Source of the DNA: Pseudonocardia alni
GTDB lineage: Bacteria > Actinomycetota > Actinomycetes > Mycobacteriales > Pseudonocardiaceae
DNA length: 64,000 bases
Assembly (NCBI RefSeq): GCF_002813375.1
Contig: NZ_PHUJ01000003.1
Coordinates: 1,178,001-1,242,000, forward strand
Direction: 5' to 3'
A program made the translations under genes and the position numbers. The notes beneath the pieces were generated by a model, which saw only the letters and a program-made list of their open reading frames with translations, was not told the origin of the DNA and ran no database searches. Shown here piece after piece: positions 51,580-60,622 of this stretch (position 1 is its first letter; each line of letters starts with the position of its first letter).

Positions 51580-52950
51580 ATGACGGCTACCACGACCACC
51601 CAGCACGAGCACGAGCTGTCACACCTGCTCCGATCCTCCGGCTTCCAGACCTGGCGCCGCGAGGTCACCGCCATCGGCGGCTGCGCCGCCCCCATCCACC
51701 TCACCGGCTCGTCGCGGATCTACGACCGCGCCACCGGCACCGTCCTCACCGAACGCGACGGCGACATCCTCGCCCCCTGCGGCAACCGACGCGCCTCGGT
51801 CTGCCCCGCGTGCTCGGACCGCTACGCCTCCGACGCCTACCACCTCATCCGCTCCGGCATGGCAGGCGGCAAAGGCGTCCCCGACACCGCCGCCGCACAC
51901 CCGCGGGTGTTCGCCACGCTCACCGCACCGTCGTTCGGTCCCGTCCACACCCGACGGATCACCGCCCGCGGGCTCGTCATCCCCTGCCGCTGCGGGGACA
52001 AGCACCACCGCGACGACCCGCGCGTCGGGACCGCGCTCGACCCCGACACCTACAACTACGTCGGCGCCGTCCTGTGGCAGGCCCACGTAGGAAAACTGTG
52101 GGACCGGTTCGCAATCCGGCTGCGCCGCACCCTCGCCGCGATGCTCGGCATCAAGGTCCGCGACTTCCGCGACCACGCCCGCCTGTCCTACGCCAAGGTC
52201 GCCGAGTACCAACGCCGCGGACTCGTCCACTTCCACGCCGTCGTCCGCCTCGACGGCCCCGACGGTCCGTGGACCACCCCACCCGCCGGCCTCACCGCCG
52301 ACGGGCTCAACGCCGCGATCCGGGACGCTGCGCGCACCGTCTCACTCGTCGTCGACCGGCCCGACGGCGTCCCGCTGGCACTCGCGTGGGGCTCGCAGGT
52401 CGACGTCCGCCCCATCACCTCCACCACCGCAGCCACGCTGGAGAACGACGACGGCGAGATCACCGACTCAGCCCTGGCCGCCTACGTCGCCAAGTACGCC
52501 ACCAAGGGCACCGGCAAGTCCGAAGCCACCGACCGACCCATCCGCGACATCGCCCACGTCCGCCACCTCGACATCACCGCGCACCACCGACGGCTCATCG
52601 AGACCGCGTGGGAGCTCGGCGGACGCGAGGAGTACGAGGACCTGAATCTGCGCCGGTGGGCACACATGCTCGGGTTCCGCGGCCACTTCCTCACCAAGTC
52701 CCGCGCCTACTCCACGACCTTCGGTGCGATCCGCGGCGACCGACGCACCTACCGGCTCGGGGAGACCTTGGCCGCACTCGACACCCCGGCCGAGCCCGGG
52801 TCAGTGCTGATGGTCAACGACTGGGCCGTCGTCCACATCGGACACCGCAACGACGCCGAACGAGAGATCGCACTCGGCATCGCCGAACGACGACGCGAGC
52901 AACGCCGCACCAGTAGCACCCAGCCCACCGAGTACGGGAGGACGTCATGA
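51580..52950 (+). CDS. repSA: Replication initiator RepSA
   Basis: A 456-aa rolling-circle-type initiator. CGNRRASVCPACSDRYASDA is the zinc-finger region, GLVHFHAVVRLDGPDG the HUH-like metal motif, and ALAAYVAKYATKGTGKSEA the conserved C-terminal block with the Tyr/Lys of RepSA. Preceded by GGGAGGGATG near the ATG. Confidence 0.92.
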   Translation: MTATTTTQHEHELSHLLRSSGFQTWRREVTAIGGCAAPIHLTGSSRIYDRATGTVLTERDGDILAPCGNRRASVCPACSDRYASDAYHLIRSGMAGGKGVPDTAAAHPRVFATLTAPSFGPVHTRRITARGLVIPCRCGDKHHRDDPRVGTALDPDTYNYVGAVLWQAHVGKLWDRFAIRLRRTLAAMLGIKVRDFRDHARLSYAKVAEYQRRGLVHFHAVVRLDGPDGPWTTPPAGLTADGLNAAIRDAARTVSLVVDRPDGVPLALAWGSQVDVRPITSTTAATLENDDGEITDSALAAYVAKYATKGTGKSEATDRPIRDIAHVRHLDITAHHRRLIETAWELGGREEYEDLNLRRWAHMLGFRGHFLTKSRAYSTTFGAIRGDRRTYRLGETLAALDTPAEPGSVLMVNDWAVVHIGHRNDAEREIALGIAERRREQRRTSSTQPTEYGRTS

Positions 52951-53153
52951 CCAGCACCGAGTCCCTGACCTACACCGTCGACCAGGTCGCCGCGCTGCTT
53001 GGAATCGCCCGCGGCGTCGCCTACGAGTCCGTGCGAAACGGGGAGATCCCCGCGACCCGGGTCGGCCGTCGTTGGCTGATCCCGCGCAAGCGATTCCACG
53101 CCTGGCTCGACGGCGAGATCGAGCAGACGACCGCGATCGGGGCGGTGGCCTGA
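52947..53153 (+). CDS. xis: Excisionase (HTH_17)
   Basis: A 68-aa protein. YTVDQVAALLGIARGVAYES followed by IPATRVGRRWLIPRKRFHAW, a complete excisionase winged HTH. The ATG overlaps the repSA stop by 4 nt and its stop overlaps the int start by one base. Confidence 0.9.
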   Translation: MTSTESLTYTVDQVAALLGIARGVAYESVRNGEIPATRVGRRWLIPRKRFHAWLDGEIEQTTAIGAVA

Positions 53154-54382
53154 TGGGCTTCATCGACAAGACCCCGGAGGGCCGGTACCGGGCGTACTTC
53201 CGCGACCCGTCAGGCAAGCAGCGGTCCAAGACGTTCCGGCTGAAGAAGGACGCGACGACGTTCCTCGCCGAGATCGAGACGTCGAAGACCCGTGGCGCCT
53301 ACGTCTCACCGCACGCCGGCCGGATGGCGTTCGGTGCCCACGCCGCGGAGTGGATGGCGACGTGGAACGTCGAGATCACCACGGCTGCGCGGGACCGGTC
53401 GATCATGCAGACCCACGTCCTGCCGCGCTGGGGCGACGTACCGTTGTCGAAGATCGACCACCTCTCGCTCCAGGCATGGGCGACCGACCTCGGCACCCGG
53501 CGGTCCCGCGCCACCGTCGTCGAGGCGCTGCGCCTGGCGTCGGCGGTGCTGCGCTCCGCGGTCCGGAACCGGCTGATCCCGTTCAACCCGGCCGACGAGG
53601 TCCGCGTGCCGCGTGCCCGCACCCGGGACACCCACGAACAGATCATCAGCCGGGCGGACCTCCGTCATCGGCTGCTGCCCGCGGTTCCCGAGCAGCATCG
53701 AGGCGTCGTCGCGACGGCGGCCGGGGCCGGTCTGCGCTGGGGAGAGGTCGTGGGGCTGCGGACCGACGCGCTGGACCTCGACGCCGCCCGGCTGGTCGTG
53801 ATCCGCACCGTGGTCGAGGTCGCCGGGACCACCTCGTTCAAGCCGTTTCCGAAGAGCCGTGCCGGACGCCGCACGGTGCCGCTGCCGAGCTGGCTCGTGC
53901 CGATCATCCGCGAGCACCTGGAGCGGTGGCCGACCGAGCCGAACGCGCCGGTCTTCGCCAACGAGGTCGGGGCACCGCTGCGGAGGACGCTGTTCCGGTC
54001 GCGGATCTGGCGCCCCTCGCTGGTCCGGGCGGGCCTGCTCGGCGGAGTCACGCCTTTCGGTGATCGGTACCGGGCACGCTGGACCGATGCCGCGGGTACG
54101 GAGCAGACGGAGGACTTCCGGACCGAGTCCCCTGCTGTGCACCACGTCGCACGGCACCAGTCCGGCGGACTGCGGTTCCACGACCTGCGCCACTCATACG
54201 CCACCTGGCTCGTCGACGACGGCGTCCCGCCGAACATGGTGCAGCGGGTCCTGGGCCACGAGCGGTCCTCGACGACGCTGGACCTGTATACCCGGCGGAC
54301 CGACAACAGCGAGCGCATCCTCCAGGCCCTCGACGACGAGGACGATCCGGACGATGGCGGAGCGTCCGTCGCTCCGCATTGA
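53153..54382 (+). CDS. int: Tyrosine recombinase/integrase
   Basis: A 409-aa phage-type integrase. N-terminal AP2-like arm-binding region (GRYRAYFRDPSGKQRSKTFR), core-binding domain, and catalytic residues R (AGAGLRWGEVVGLR), HxxR (LRFHDLRHSYATWL), H (LGHERSSTTL) and Y (DLYTRR). It lies beside tRNA-Val(CAC), its likely attB. Confidence 0.95.
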   Translation: MGFIDKTPEGRYRAYFRDPSGKQRSKTFRLKKDATTFLAEIETSKTRGAYVSPHAGRMAFGAHAAEWMATWNVEITTAARDRSIMQTHVLPRWGDVPLSKIDHLSLQAWATDLGTRRSRATVVEALRLASAVLRSAVRNRLIPFNPADEVRVPRARTRDTHEQIISRADLRHRLLPAVPEQHRGVVATAAGAGLRWGEVVGLRTDALDLDAARLVVIRTVVEVAGTTSFKPFPKSRAGRRTVPLPSWLVPIIREHLERWPTEPNAPVFANEVGAPLRRTLFRSRIWRPSLVRAGLLGGVTPFGDRYRARWTDAAGTEQTEDFRTESPAVHHVARHQSGGLRFHDLRHSYATWLVDDGVPPNMVQRVLGHERSSTTLDLYTRRTDNSERILQALDDEDDPDDGGASVAPH

Positions 54383-54390
54383 GCGATGCT

Positions 54391-54421
54391 CCGGAAATGC
54401 TCCGGGAACACCCCGGGGAAC
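54391..54421. repeat. Three CGGGAAC-type iterons behind int
   Basis: CCGGAAAT, CCGGGAAC and CCGGGGAAC are spaced 11 bp apart (54391, 54402, 54413). Helically phased repeats here are good candidates for integrase/excisionase arm sites of attP. Confidence 0.55.
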
Positions 54422-54425
54422 GACG

Positions 54426-54472
54426 AAACCCCTGGTCACATCCGGCTCGTTGAGCCTGTGACCAGGGGTTTT
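54426..54472. terminator. Bidirectional terminator between int and tRNA-Val
   Basis: AAACCCCTGGTCACA and its exact inverse flank a 16-nt loop, with T-runs on both strands. It would end both int and tRNA-Val transcripts. Confidence 0.88.
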
Positions 54473-54477
54473 GACTG

Positions 54478-54549
54478 TGGGCGATACTGGGATCGAACCA
54501 GTGACCTCTTCGGTGTGAACGAAGCGCTCTCCCCCTGAGCTAATCGCCC
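54478..54549 (-). tRNA. tRNA-Val(CAC)
   Basis: 72 nt. Acceptor GGGCGAT/ATCGCCC, anticodon stem CTTCG with loop TTCACAC (anticodon CAC), T-arm CTGGTTCGATCCCAG. Intact, CCA not encoded. Its 3' end faces the integrase gene. Confidence 0.95.
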
Positions 54550-54611
54550 TCAGCGGTGAAACCAACTCTACACAGCCCGTCCCACCGCCGTTCACGGGGG
54601 TCACCCGTGGA

Positions 54612-55139
54612 TCACCGCGGGCCCGTGACCAGCTCCGATCCCGGAACGGGCACCGGCGGGGGCGGCGGCTGGATCAGCGGCAGCAGCGGCGAGCGCAGCC
54701 ACTCCCAGTGGATCCCCACCCAGCCGCCGGCCGTCTCGAAGATCCCGAAAAGCCACGCGCACACGGCGACCGTGCCGAGGATCAGCGTCATCACCAGCAG
54801 CTGCACCACGCGGTTCTGGCGGCCCATCCAAGCCACCCAGCCGTCGTAGCGGACACGGACCCAGTGCAGGAGCCGCTGCGCCCAGCCGAACTCGGCGGCG
54901 AGCACGCCCAGGCCGAGGAAGATGATTGCCCAGCCGGGACCCGGTGCGGGCAGCGCGATGATCCCGATGATCACGATCGCGGTGCCGAGGACGCCCATGG
55001 TGATGCGGTAGGTCAGGTCCAGCACCGGGTTGCGGGCCACGCGGGCCCGGAACACGCGGTAGCGGACCTTCGCCCGCCGGTACTTCTTGCGGATACCGGT
55101 GTACCGGCGCCCGGAGGTGGTTCTCCCGGACGCCGGCAC
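54612..55139 (-). CDS. TIGR02611 family membrane protein
   Basis: A 175-aa protein. A basic N-terminus, then two hydrophobic hairpins around ALPAPGPGWAIIFLGLGVLA (the PGPGW motif of the family) and a third helix (VVQLLVMTLILGTVAVCAWL). Pro-rich tail. Function unknown. GTG start. Confidence 0.85.
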   Translation of the reverse strand: MPASGRTTSGRRYTGIRKKYRRAKVRYRVFRARVARNPVLDLTYRITMGVLGTAIVIIGIIALPAPGPGWAIIFLGLGVLAAEFGWAQRLLHWVRVRYDGWVAWMGRQNRVVQLLVMTLILGTVAVCAWLFGIFETAGGWVGIHWEWLRSPLLPLIQPPPPPVPVPGSELVTGPR

Positions 55140-55165
55140 ACCGACGTCGTTCTTCTCCGTCGTAC

Positions 55166-56047
55166 TCAGGTCTCCACCTGCCCGGCCGCGACTACCTTGG
55201 TCGGCGCGGGAGGAGCCTCCCTTCCGCGCTCGAGCGAGACGGCGTATGTCCCGTAGGCCCCGCTGTCGGGCGATTCTACGGACACCGGTCCCGACTGCCC
55301 CGCTCGCACGTCGAACGTGCCGACCGCGCGCGGAGTTCCGTCACCGTCGAGTCCCCACAGGACATAGGTCTGGTCCGCGGTCTCGTTGGGGCCCAGCCCC
55401 ATCGGCATGACCTGGCGCTGTCCGTCCTTCACGACGACCGCGGCCACCATCGGCGCCCCCGGCTCCGCGGAGAGGAAGGCGTGCGGTGTCCCGGGCTGCG
55501 CGATGGCGGAGAGCACGTCGCGCAGCTCCTGGGCCTGCGCGAGGCTCGCGTCCCGCTCCGCCTGCAGGGACCGGATCTGCCCGAACGCCGCTCCCCCGCC
55601 GACGATCACCGCGAGTGCGACGGCCGCCGCGACCAGTACCCGTCCGGGGCGGCGCAGCCACCCGTTCCGGGCCGGACCGCGTCCGGCACCTCCCGACGGG
55701 CGTGTCGCGGGCCCGGTGGACGGCTCGGACCGCGACGGGCGGGCGCGCGCCCCCCCGTCGGGCGCGGCGCCGGTGGACGACGTCTCGTCGCGGAGGGCGT
55801 GCCGCGGCACCGGGCGGTCGGACTCGCGTCCGAGCTGCGGGGTCTGCCGGGCCTGTTCCATGATCGACTCACGCAGCGACGGCGGCGGCTCGACCTGCGG
55901 CACCGCGCCACCGAGGACGGTCGTGGTCCCGGCGACGTCCGCGGCGAGCCGTCGGCACTCGTCGCAGCTCTCGAGGTGCTGCACCACCTCGATCTCCTCG
56001 TCGGGCTCGAGGGCGTGCAGCGCCCACCCGACCGTCTGTTCGTTCAT
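55166..56047 (-). CDS. rskA: Anti-sigma factor, RskA-like
   Basis: A 293-aa protein. Cytoplasmic N-terminus with HLESCDECRRLAADVAG (HxxxCxxC zinc anti-sigma domain), a Pro-rich linker, one membrane helix (VLVAAAVALAVIVGGGAAFG) and an extracytoplasmic RskA C-domain (PMVAAVVVKDGQRQVMPMGL; DQTYVLWGLDG). ATG 56047 has GAGGGGAGG upstream; GTG 56077 overlapping the sigma stop is an alternative. Controls the adjacent sigma factor. Confidence 0.87.
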   Translation of the reverse strand: MNEQTVGWALHALEPDEEIEVVQHLESCDECRRLAADVAGTTTVLGGAVPQVEPPPSLRESIMEQARQTPQLGRESDRPVPRHALRDETSSTGAAPDGGARARPSRSEPSTGPATRPSGGAGRGPARNGWLRRPGRVLVAAAVALAVIVGGGAAFGQIRSLQAERDASLAQAQELRDVLSAIAQPGTPHAFLSAEPGAPMVAAVVVKDGQRQVMPMGLGPNETADQTYVLWGLDGDGTPRAVGTFDVRAGQSGPVSVESPDSGAYGTYAVSLERGREAPPAPTKVVAAGQVET

Positions 56048-56073
56048 CGGACAGGGCCTCCCCTCGTTGCCGT

Positions 56074-56766
56074 TCACGACAGCCCTCCCGCCAGGTCTCC
56101 CCCGGCCTCCCCGAGCGCCGGGCCCAGCAGGTTCCGGAGCTTGGCCACCCCGGTGAACATGCGGGACTTCACGGTGCCCAGCGGCACCCCGGTCATCGCA
56201 GCCACCTCTCGCTGGGTGTAGCCGCCGTAGTACGCCAGCGCGAGGACCTTCCGCTGGTCCGCGGGCAGTTGACCGAGCGCGTCGCGCACCTGACCGGCGA
56301 CGAGTGCGCCGATGGCCCCCTCGTCGGCACCCGGGCCGGGCGGGGCGTTCCACTCGGCGCCGTCGTCCGACGCCGGGACGGTGCGGCGCCGGATGGCGCT
56401 CTCCCGGCGGACGGCGTCGACGGACTTGTGGTGCACCAGGGTCAGCAGCCAGGTACCGAAGCGGCCCTTGGCCGGGTCGAAGCGCGACGGGTCGCGCCAG
56501 AAGGCCAGGAAGACCTCCTGCACGACGTCCTCGGCCAACCCCTCGTCGGCACAGATACGTCGCGCGAGGGAGTAGGCCTGACGCCCGAAGCGGTCGTACA
56601 GCTCACCCAGTGCGGTCGAGTCGCCCGACACGATCCGCTGCACGAGTCGCGCGTCCCCCGCGTCGTCACGACGCGCCGGATCACGGCGCGCGGCAGGCCC
56701 GGCGGCCCGCCCGTGCTCGGGGCGGTCCGGCGGATCGGCGATGCCTGCCACCAGCGTTGTCCTCAC
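56074..56766 (-). CDS. sigK: ECF sigma factor (SigK-like)
   Basis: About 230 aa. Region 2: ELYDRFGRQAYSLARRICAD, LAEDVVQEVFLAFWRDPSRF; region 4: LAYYGGYTQREVAAMTGVPL, GTVKSRMFTGVAKLRNLL. Followed at once by its anti-sigma gene. GTG 56766 is preferred; the frame is open to 56883 but the extra residues are unlike the family. Confidence 0.88.
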   Translation of the reverse strand: MRTTLVAGIADPPDRPEHGRAAGPAARRDPARRDDAGDARLVQRIVSGDSTALGELYDRFGRQAYSLARRICADEGLAEDVVQEVFLAFWRDPSRFDPAKGRFGTWLLTLVHHKSVDAVRRESAIRRRTVPASDDGAEWNAPPGPGADEGAIGALVAGQVRDALGQLPADQRKVLALAYYGGYTQREVAAMTGVPLGTVKSRMFTGVAKLRNLLGPALGEAGGDLAGGLS

Positions 56767-57029
56767 GATTGCTGTGTTCGGTGTCCGTACCCGTTCCGGT
56801 TCGGACTCCGACGAGAGTAGTCGTTCCCGGTCACCCGGCTCACACGCCAGGACGGCGCGGAGCCCGTTCAGCCCTGTCGCCACACGCAGCGAGTTACACC
56901 GTTGTGACTCGATCGGGGGTCATCCCACGGTGATCCACGTTCTTGCGCATCGAACCCGTCACCCCGAGGCCTTCTGTCTCGTTCCCACACTGACGCCCCA
57001 CGCAACGCCCCCACGAAAGAGGATCACCG

Positions 57030-57458
57030 ATGCGCGACGAGTCCAAGACGATCCGGGCGACGGCCATGTTCGAGCTCATCGCTCCGGACGCGCCTGTCGT
57101 TCCCGTGAAGGTCGAGCTGTCCTACAGCAGCCGCGACCCCTACGCCGTGCAGGCCTCGTTCAAGACCGGTCACGACACCACGGTCGACTGGGTCTTCGCC
57201 CGCGACCTGCTCGGCGACGGACTGGTCGACTCCGCCGGCACCGGCGACGTCCGGGTGCAGCCGATGAGCGACGACCCGACCCGGATCGAGCTCGAGCTCA
57301 CCTCCCCGTCGGGCCACGCCCTGTTCACCACCTCCGCGGCGACGCTGTCGGAGTTCCTGCAGGCGACCTACGACGCCGTGCCGGCCGCCGCCGAGTACTC
57401 CTGGCTCGACTTCGACGCCGCCCTCGCCGACCTGCTCGACACCACCGCCCGGGACTGA
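57030..57458 (+). CDS. ssgB: SsgA/SsgB-family sporulation and cell-division protein
   Basis: A 142-aa protein. PVKVELSYSSRDPYAVQASF, TVDWVFARDLLGDGLVDSAG and TGDVRVQPMSDD are the SALP family blocks; Streptomyces SsgB places FtsZ at septa. AAAGAGGATC ribosome site before the ATG. Which SALP subtype it is cannot be settled by eye. Confidence 0.87.
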   Translation: MRDESKTIRATAMFELIAPDAPVVPVKVELSYSSRDPYAVQASFKTGHDTTVDWVFARDLLGDGLVDSAGTGDVRVQPMSDDPTRIELELTSPSGHALFTTSAATLSEFLQATYDAVPAAAEYSWLDFDAALADLLDTTARD

Positions 57459-57614
57459 CCCGACGTACCCCACCACCGGGCGGAGCCCGTCTCCGCACGT
57501 GAGAGGACATCCGGTGGTGGAGAGAGGGGGCGGTCGGACCCCCCTCGGGGCGGGTGCTAGTGTTCTCTCACCGCACCGCGGACGGGCCTCACGGCCCGGG
57601 ACGCGGTGCACGGT

Positions 57615-57687
57615 GCGGACGTAGCGCAGCTGGTAGCGCATCACCTTGCCAAGGTGAGGGTCGCGGGTTCGAGTCCCGTCGTCCGCT
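57615..57687 (+). tRNA. tRNA-Gly(GCC), copy 1
   Basis: 73 nt, acceptor GCGGACG/CGTCCGC, anticodon loop TTGCCAA. T-arm GGGTTCGAGTCCC, one base different from copies 2 and 3 (GAATCCC). Confidence 0.95.
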
Positions 57688-57706
57688 CGGAGACTTCTCT
57701 TCCCAC

Positions 57707-57778
<72 letters not shown>

Positions 57779-57788
57779 CCATTTCCCG

Positions 57789-57821
57789 GATCCCCGGGGC
57801 CGCACATCGGCCCCGGGGATC
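57789..57821 (+). terminator. Terminator hairpin after tRNA-Val copy 1
   Basis: GATCCCCGGGGCCG and CGGCCCCGGGGATC flank CACAT, followed by a weak T-rich stretch. Confidence 0.8.
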
Positions 57822-57977
57822 TCGCATTTCCGGGTACGGCGACGCGCACCGCCGACCACCCACGGCGCCCTCCCCCGGGCTCGTCCGGCGGTCGTGGCCC
57901 CGCTGACCTGGACGGACGATCACCGGGTACCCCCTCGACAGCGGCCACGGACCGTACGCTACTGTTCTCCCAACGCA

Positions 57978-58006
57978 CCGGGAACTTGCGGAAACGCTAC
58001 GGGAAC
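57978..58006. repeat. Three CGGGAAC-type iterons ahead of tRNA-Gly copy 2
   Basis: CGGGAAC, CGGAAAC and CGGGAAC at 57979, 57989 and 58000, 10-11 bp apart. The piece CGGAAACGCTACGGGAAC matches CGGAAATGCTCCGGGAAC behind int (54392-54409) at 16 of 18 positions. Confidence 0.55.
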
Positions 58007-58016
58007 GGTGCGGCAT

Positions 58017-58089
58017 GCGGACGTAGCGCAGCTGGTAGCGCATCACCTTGCCAAGGTGAGGGTCGCGGGTTCGAATCCCGTCGTCCGCT
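58017..58089 (+). tRNA. tRNA-Gly(GCC), copy 2
   Basis: Identical to copy 3 and one base different from copy 1. Confidence 0.95.
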
Positions 58090-58119
58090 CTGCCGGGCCC
58101 CGACAGCAGGCCGGTTTCC

Positions 58120-58191
58120 GGCGGCGTGGCCGAGTGGCTTAGGCAAGGGCCTGCAAAGCCCTGTACGCGGGTTCGATTCCCGCCGCCGCCT
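58120..58191 (+). tRNA. tRNA-Cys(GCA)
   Basis: 72 nt, acceptor GGCGGCG/CGCCGCC, anticodon loop CTGCAAA. Ends 1 nt before tRNA-Val copy 2; the two surely share a transcript. Confidence 0.94.
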
Positions 58192-58192
58192 C

Positions 58193-58264
<72 letters not shown>

Positions 58265-58274
58265 CCATTTCCCG

Positions 58275-58307
58275 GATCCCCGGGGCCGGAAGTCCGGCCC
58301 CGGGGAT
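58275..58307 (+). terminator. Terminator hairpin after tRNA-Val copy 2
   Basis: GATCCCCGGGGCCGGA pairs with TCCGGCCCCGGGGAT. Same stem as at 57789 with a changed loop. Confidence 0.8.
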
Positions 58308-58336
58308 TCTGCTTTCCGGGCCTACCCTGCCGCGAC

Positions 58337-59083
58337 TCAGCGCACCTGTTCCACCGGGCGCACGAGCATCTCGTTGACCGCCGCGTGCCGCGGCCGGGTC
58401 ACGATGTAGACGACGGCGTCGGCGATGTCGGCGGGCTTCAGCACCCCGCGCTCGCCCTTCGAGGTCGCGTCCGGGGCGTACTCCGCACCCGAGGTCGTCA
58501 TCTCCGAGGCGACCAGGCCGGGCTCCACGAGGCCGACACGCACGTGGCGTTCGGCGTACTCCTGGCGCAGCGCCTCGCAGAACGCGCCGACCCCGTGCTT
58601 GGTGGCCGCGTAGACGTTGCTCTCCGGCGACGGGACCCGCCGACCGGCCACCGAGCTGATCGTCACCACGTCGGCGACGCCGCGCGGCCCACCGGCCGCC
58701 GTCGCCAGGTGCGGCAGGGCCGCGTGCGTCGTCGACAGGACGCCCGTGAGGTTGACGTCGATCATCGTGCGCCAGTCCGCGACGTCGGCCTCGGCCGCCG
58801 GACCCCAGGACCCCAAGCCGGCGTTGTTGACGAGCACGTCCAGGCCGCCGTGCTGCTCGACCACCGCCGCGACGGCGGCGTGCAGCGCGTCGTCGTCGGT
58901 GACGTCCACCGGGTGCACCGACGCCCTCGGCAGCTCCGTCGCGAGCGCCTCGAGGCGCTCCCGGCGCCGGGCCAGCAGCGCCACCGTCGCCCCCTCGGCG
59001 GCCAGCGCCCGGGCGGTCGCCTCACCGATACCGCTCGACGCGCCCGTCACGATCACCGTCGTCCCGTCCAACCGTCCGCTCAT
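58337..59083 (-). CDS. Short-chain dehydrogenase/reductase (YdfG-like)
   Basis: A 248-aa SDR: VIVTGASSGIGEATARALAA, NNAG, SSVAG, catalytic YAATKHG. C-terminal KGERGVLKPADIADAVVYIV is typical of NADP-dependent YdfG-like oxidoreductases. Substrate unknown. It lies between tRNA genes, opposite strand. Confidence 0.88.
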   Translation of the reverse strand: MSGRLDGTTVIVTGASSGIGEATARALAAEGATVALLARRRERLEALATELPRASVHPVDVTDDDALHAAVAAVVEQHGGLDVLVNNAGLGSWGPAAEADVADWRTMIDVNLTGVLSTTHAALPHLATAAGGPRGVADVVTISSVAGRRVPSPESNVYAATKHGVGAFCEALRQEYAERHVRVGLVEPGLVASEMTTSGAEYAPDATSKGERGVLKPADIADAVVYIVTRPRHAAVNEMLVRPVEQVR

Positions 59084-59197
59084 GACAGCGGTGTACCCGC
59101 ACCCCCGGCGACGTAGTGATCATCGACGGGGGTGCGGCGCAGCACCCGGGAGCGGGTGCGTTATCGTGCCTCAGCACGCGCCGGAGACGGTGCGACT

Positions 59198-59270
59198 GCG
59201 GACGTAGCGCAGCTGGTAGCGCATCACCTTGCCAAGGTGAGGGTCGCGGGTTCGAATCCCGTCGTCCGCT
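59198..59270 (+). tRNA. tRNA-Gly(GCC), copy 3
   Basis: 73 nt, same as copy 2. Solitary, followed closely by the 3' end of the convergent SDR gene. Confidence 0.95.
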
Positions 59271-59275
59271 CCACA

Positions 59276-60094
59276 TCACCACGGTCGCCACCCGTTCCGG
59301 TGCCGGGCGAACCCTCCCTCCGAGTCGATCACCTGTCCGGTGATCCAGGCCGCCTCGTCGGTACACAGCCACGCGATCAGCCGGGCCGGGTCGTCGGGTT
59401 CGCCGAATCGGCCGAACGGGAACATCGGGGCCATCGCCCGGAACGCGTGCGCGCCGAGGTAGCCGGTGTCGACCGGCCCCGGGTTCACCGTGTTGACCCG
59501 CAGCCGCCGGTCCGCGAGCTGGTCGGCCAGGGTCGGGGTGACGCCCGCGACGGCCGCCTTCGCCGCGGCGTAGGCCACCTCACCGGGCATCGGCCCGCGT
59601 GCCTGCCCGGAGGTGAGCAGGACGGCCGCGCCGCCGGGACGGGTGTCGTCGTGCGCGTTCGCCCACGCCTGGACCAGCAGGATCGACGCGCGGGCGTCGA
59701 CCGCCCAGTGCCGGTCCAACTCGTCGGACAGCTCCCCCAGTGGACCGTCGGAACCCGACAGGGCCTGGTTGGCGACGAGCAGGTCGACCGGCCCGCCGAG
59801 CTCGCGGGCGGCGTCGAGCAGACGCTGCGGCGCGGCCGGGTCGGCGAGGTCGGCGTGCACCCCGGCGACCGGCGCCGTCGCGTGCCCCCGGACCTCCGCG
59901 AGAGCGGCGTCGACGTCGTCGGCACCCCACTCCTGCGTCGCGTCGTGCGGGGCGAAGTGGTGCACGACGACGGCCGCGCCGTAGGCGGCGAGCCGGCAGG
60001 CGGTCGCGTGCCCGATCCCGCCGCGCCGACCGCCTCCGGTCACGAGTGCGGTCCGGTCACGCAACGGCATCGGGTCCCGGCGCAGGGTGCTCAC
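59276..60094 (-). CDS. Short-chain dehydrogenase/reductase (FabG-like)
   Basis: A 272-aa SDR: ALVTGGGRRGGIGHATACRL is the cofactor loop (one extra residue), VANQALS replaces NNAG, TSGQARG carries the Ser, and YAAAKAA the Tyr/Lys. C-terminal AAWITGQVIDSEGGFARHR. GTG 60094 used; ATG 60070 is possible. Confidence 0.85.
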   Translation of the reverse strand: MSTLRRDPMPLRDRTALVTGGGRRGGIGHATACRLAAYGAAVVVHHFAPHDATQEWGADDVDAALAEVRGHATAPVAGVHADLADPAAPQRLLDAARELGGPVDLLVANQALSGSDGPLGELSDELDRHWAVDARASILLVQAWANAHDDTRPGGAAVLLTSGQARGPMPGEVAYAAAKAAVAGVTPTLADQLADRRLRVNTVNPGPVDTGYLGAHAFRAMAPMFPFGRFGEPDDPARLIAWLCTDEAAWITGQVIDSEGGFARHRNGWRPW

Positions 60095-60196
60095 TCCCCG
60101 ACCCTGCCCGACCGGGGCGCGCCCGCGCGAGGGAGTTGTCGCCCCGCCCCGCGCCGACGTCGCCGGCCGGCGGTCCGGGGAGGTACTCCGCGTGCG

Positions 60197-60604
60197 TCAG
60201 CCGCGGGCGGCCTCCGGGGTGATCGCGCAGCGCAGCCGTGCGGGCAGTGCCTGCGGGTCGGGGGCGCCGCCGTCCTGCAGCCAGCGGGTCACCGCACGGA
60301 CGTCGTCGGTGCTGCGGACCGGGCCGACCGCGACCACCGGCGACCGGGGACGCGTGCGGGCGGCGTCGCACGCCTGCACCAGCACCATCAGACCGGGCCG
60401 CCGCACCGCGCAGACCCCCGGCCCGAGCCGGCACCCCGCGGTCACGAGCACCCCCTGGGCGCTGTCCTGCACCACCGCGCGCAGCCCCTCGACCAGCACC
60501 TCGTCGACACCGGGCAGGGCCGCGACGGTGCCGTGCGCGTCCTCGTCGAACCCCGAGGGCGCGTGGGCGCAGGCCCCGCACCGGACCACCGTGAACCCGT
60601 CCAC
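60197..60604 (-). CDS. Cysteine-containing (2Fe-2S ferredoxin/thioredoxin-like) small protein
   Basis: A 135-aa protein. VVRCGACAHAPSG near the N-terminus, then VLVTAGCRLGPGVCAVRRPG and VLVQACDAARTRPRSPVVAV; the Cys spacing resembles (2Fe-2S) ferredoxin-like proteins of the thioredoxin fold. GTG 60604 has AGGAAGGGG upstream. It is divergent from rpmE2 across a Zur-type palindrome, so zinc-responsive expression is likely. Confidence 0.7.
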   Translation of the reverse strand: MDGFTVVRCGACAHAPSGFDEDAHGTVAALPGVDEVLVEGLRAVVQDSAQGVLVTAGCRLGPGVCAVRRPGLMVLVQACDAARTRPRSPVVAVGPVRSTDDVRAVTRWLQDGGAPDPQALPARLRCAITPEAARG

Positions 60605-60622
60605 CGGTACCCCTTCCTGCAA

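Larger units (their letters stand above)
48282..54421 (+). mobile_element. pSAM2-type actinomycete integrative element (AICE)
   Basis: Co-directional tra (FtsK-like), repSA, xis and int genes plus four small genes, with int ending about 100 bp from the 3' end of tRNA-Val(CAC). This is the standard AICE module order. The left limit is taken at the first element-like frame; no copy of the tRNA-Val 3' end was found there, so the left att is missing or diverged. No pra, SpdB or NUDIX genes are present, making it a minimal or reduced element. Confidence 0.85.
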
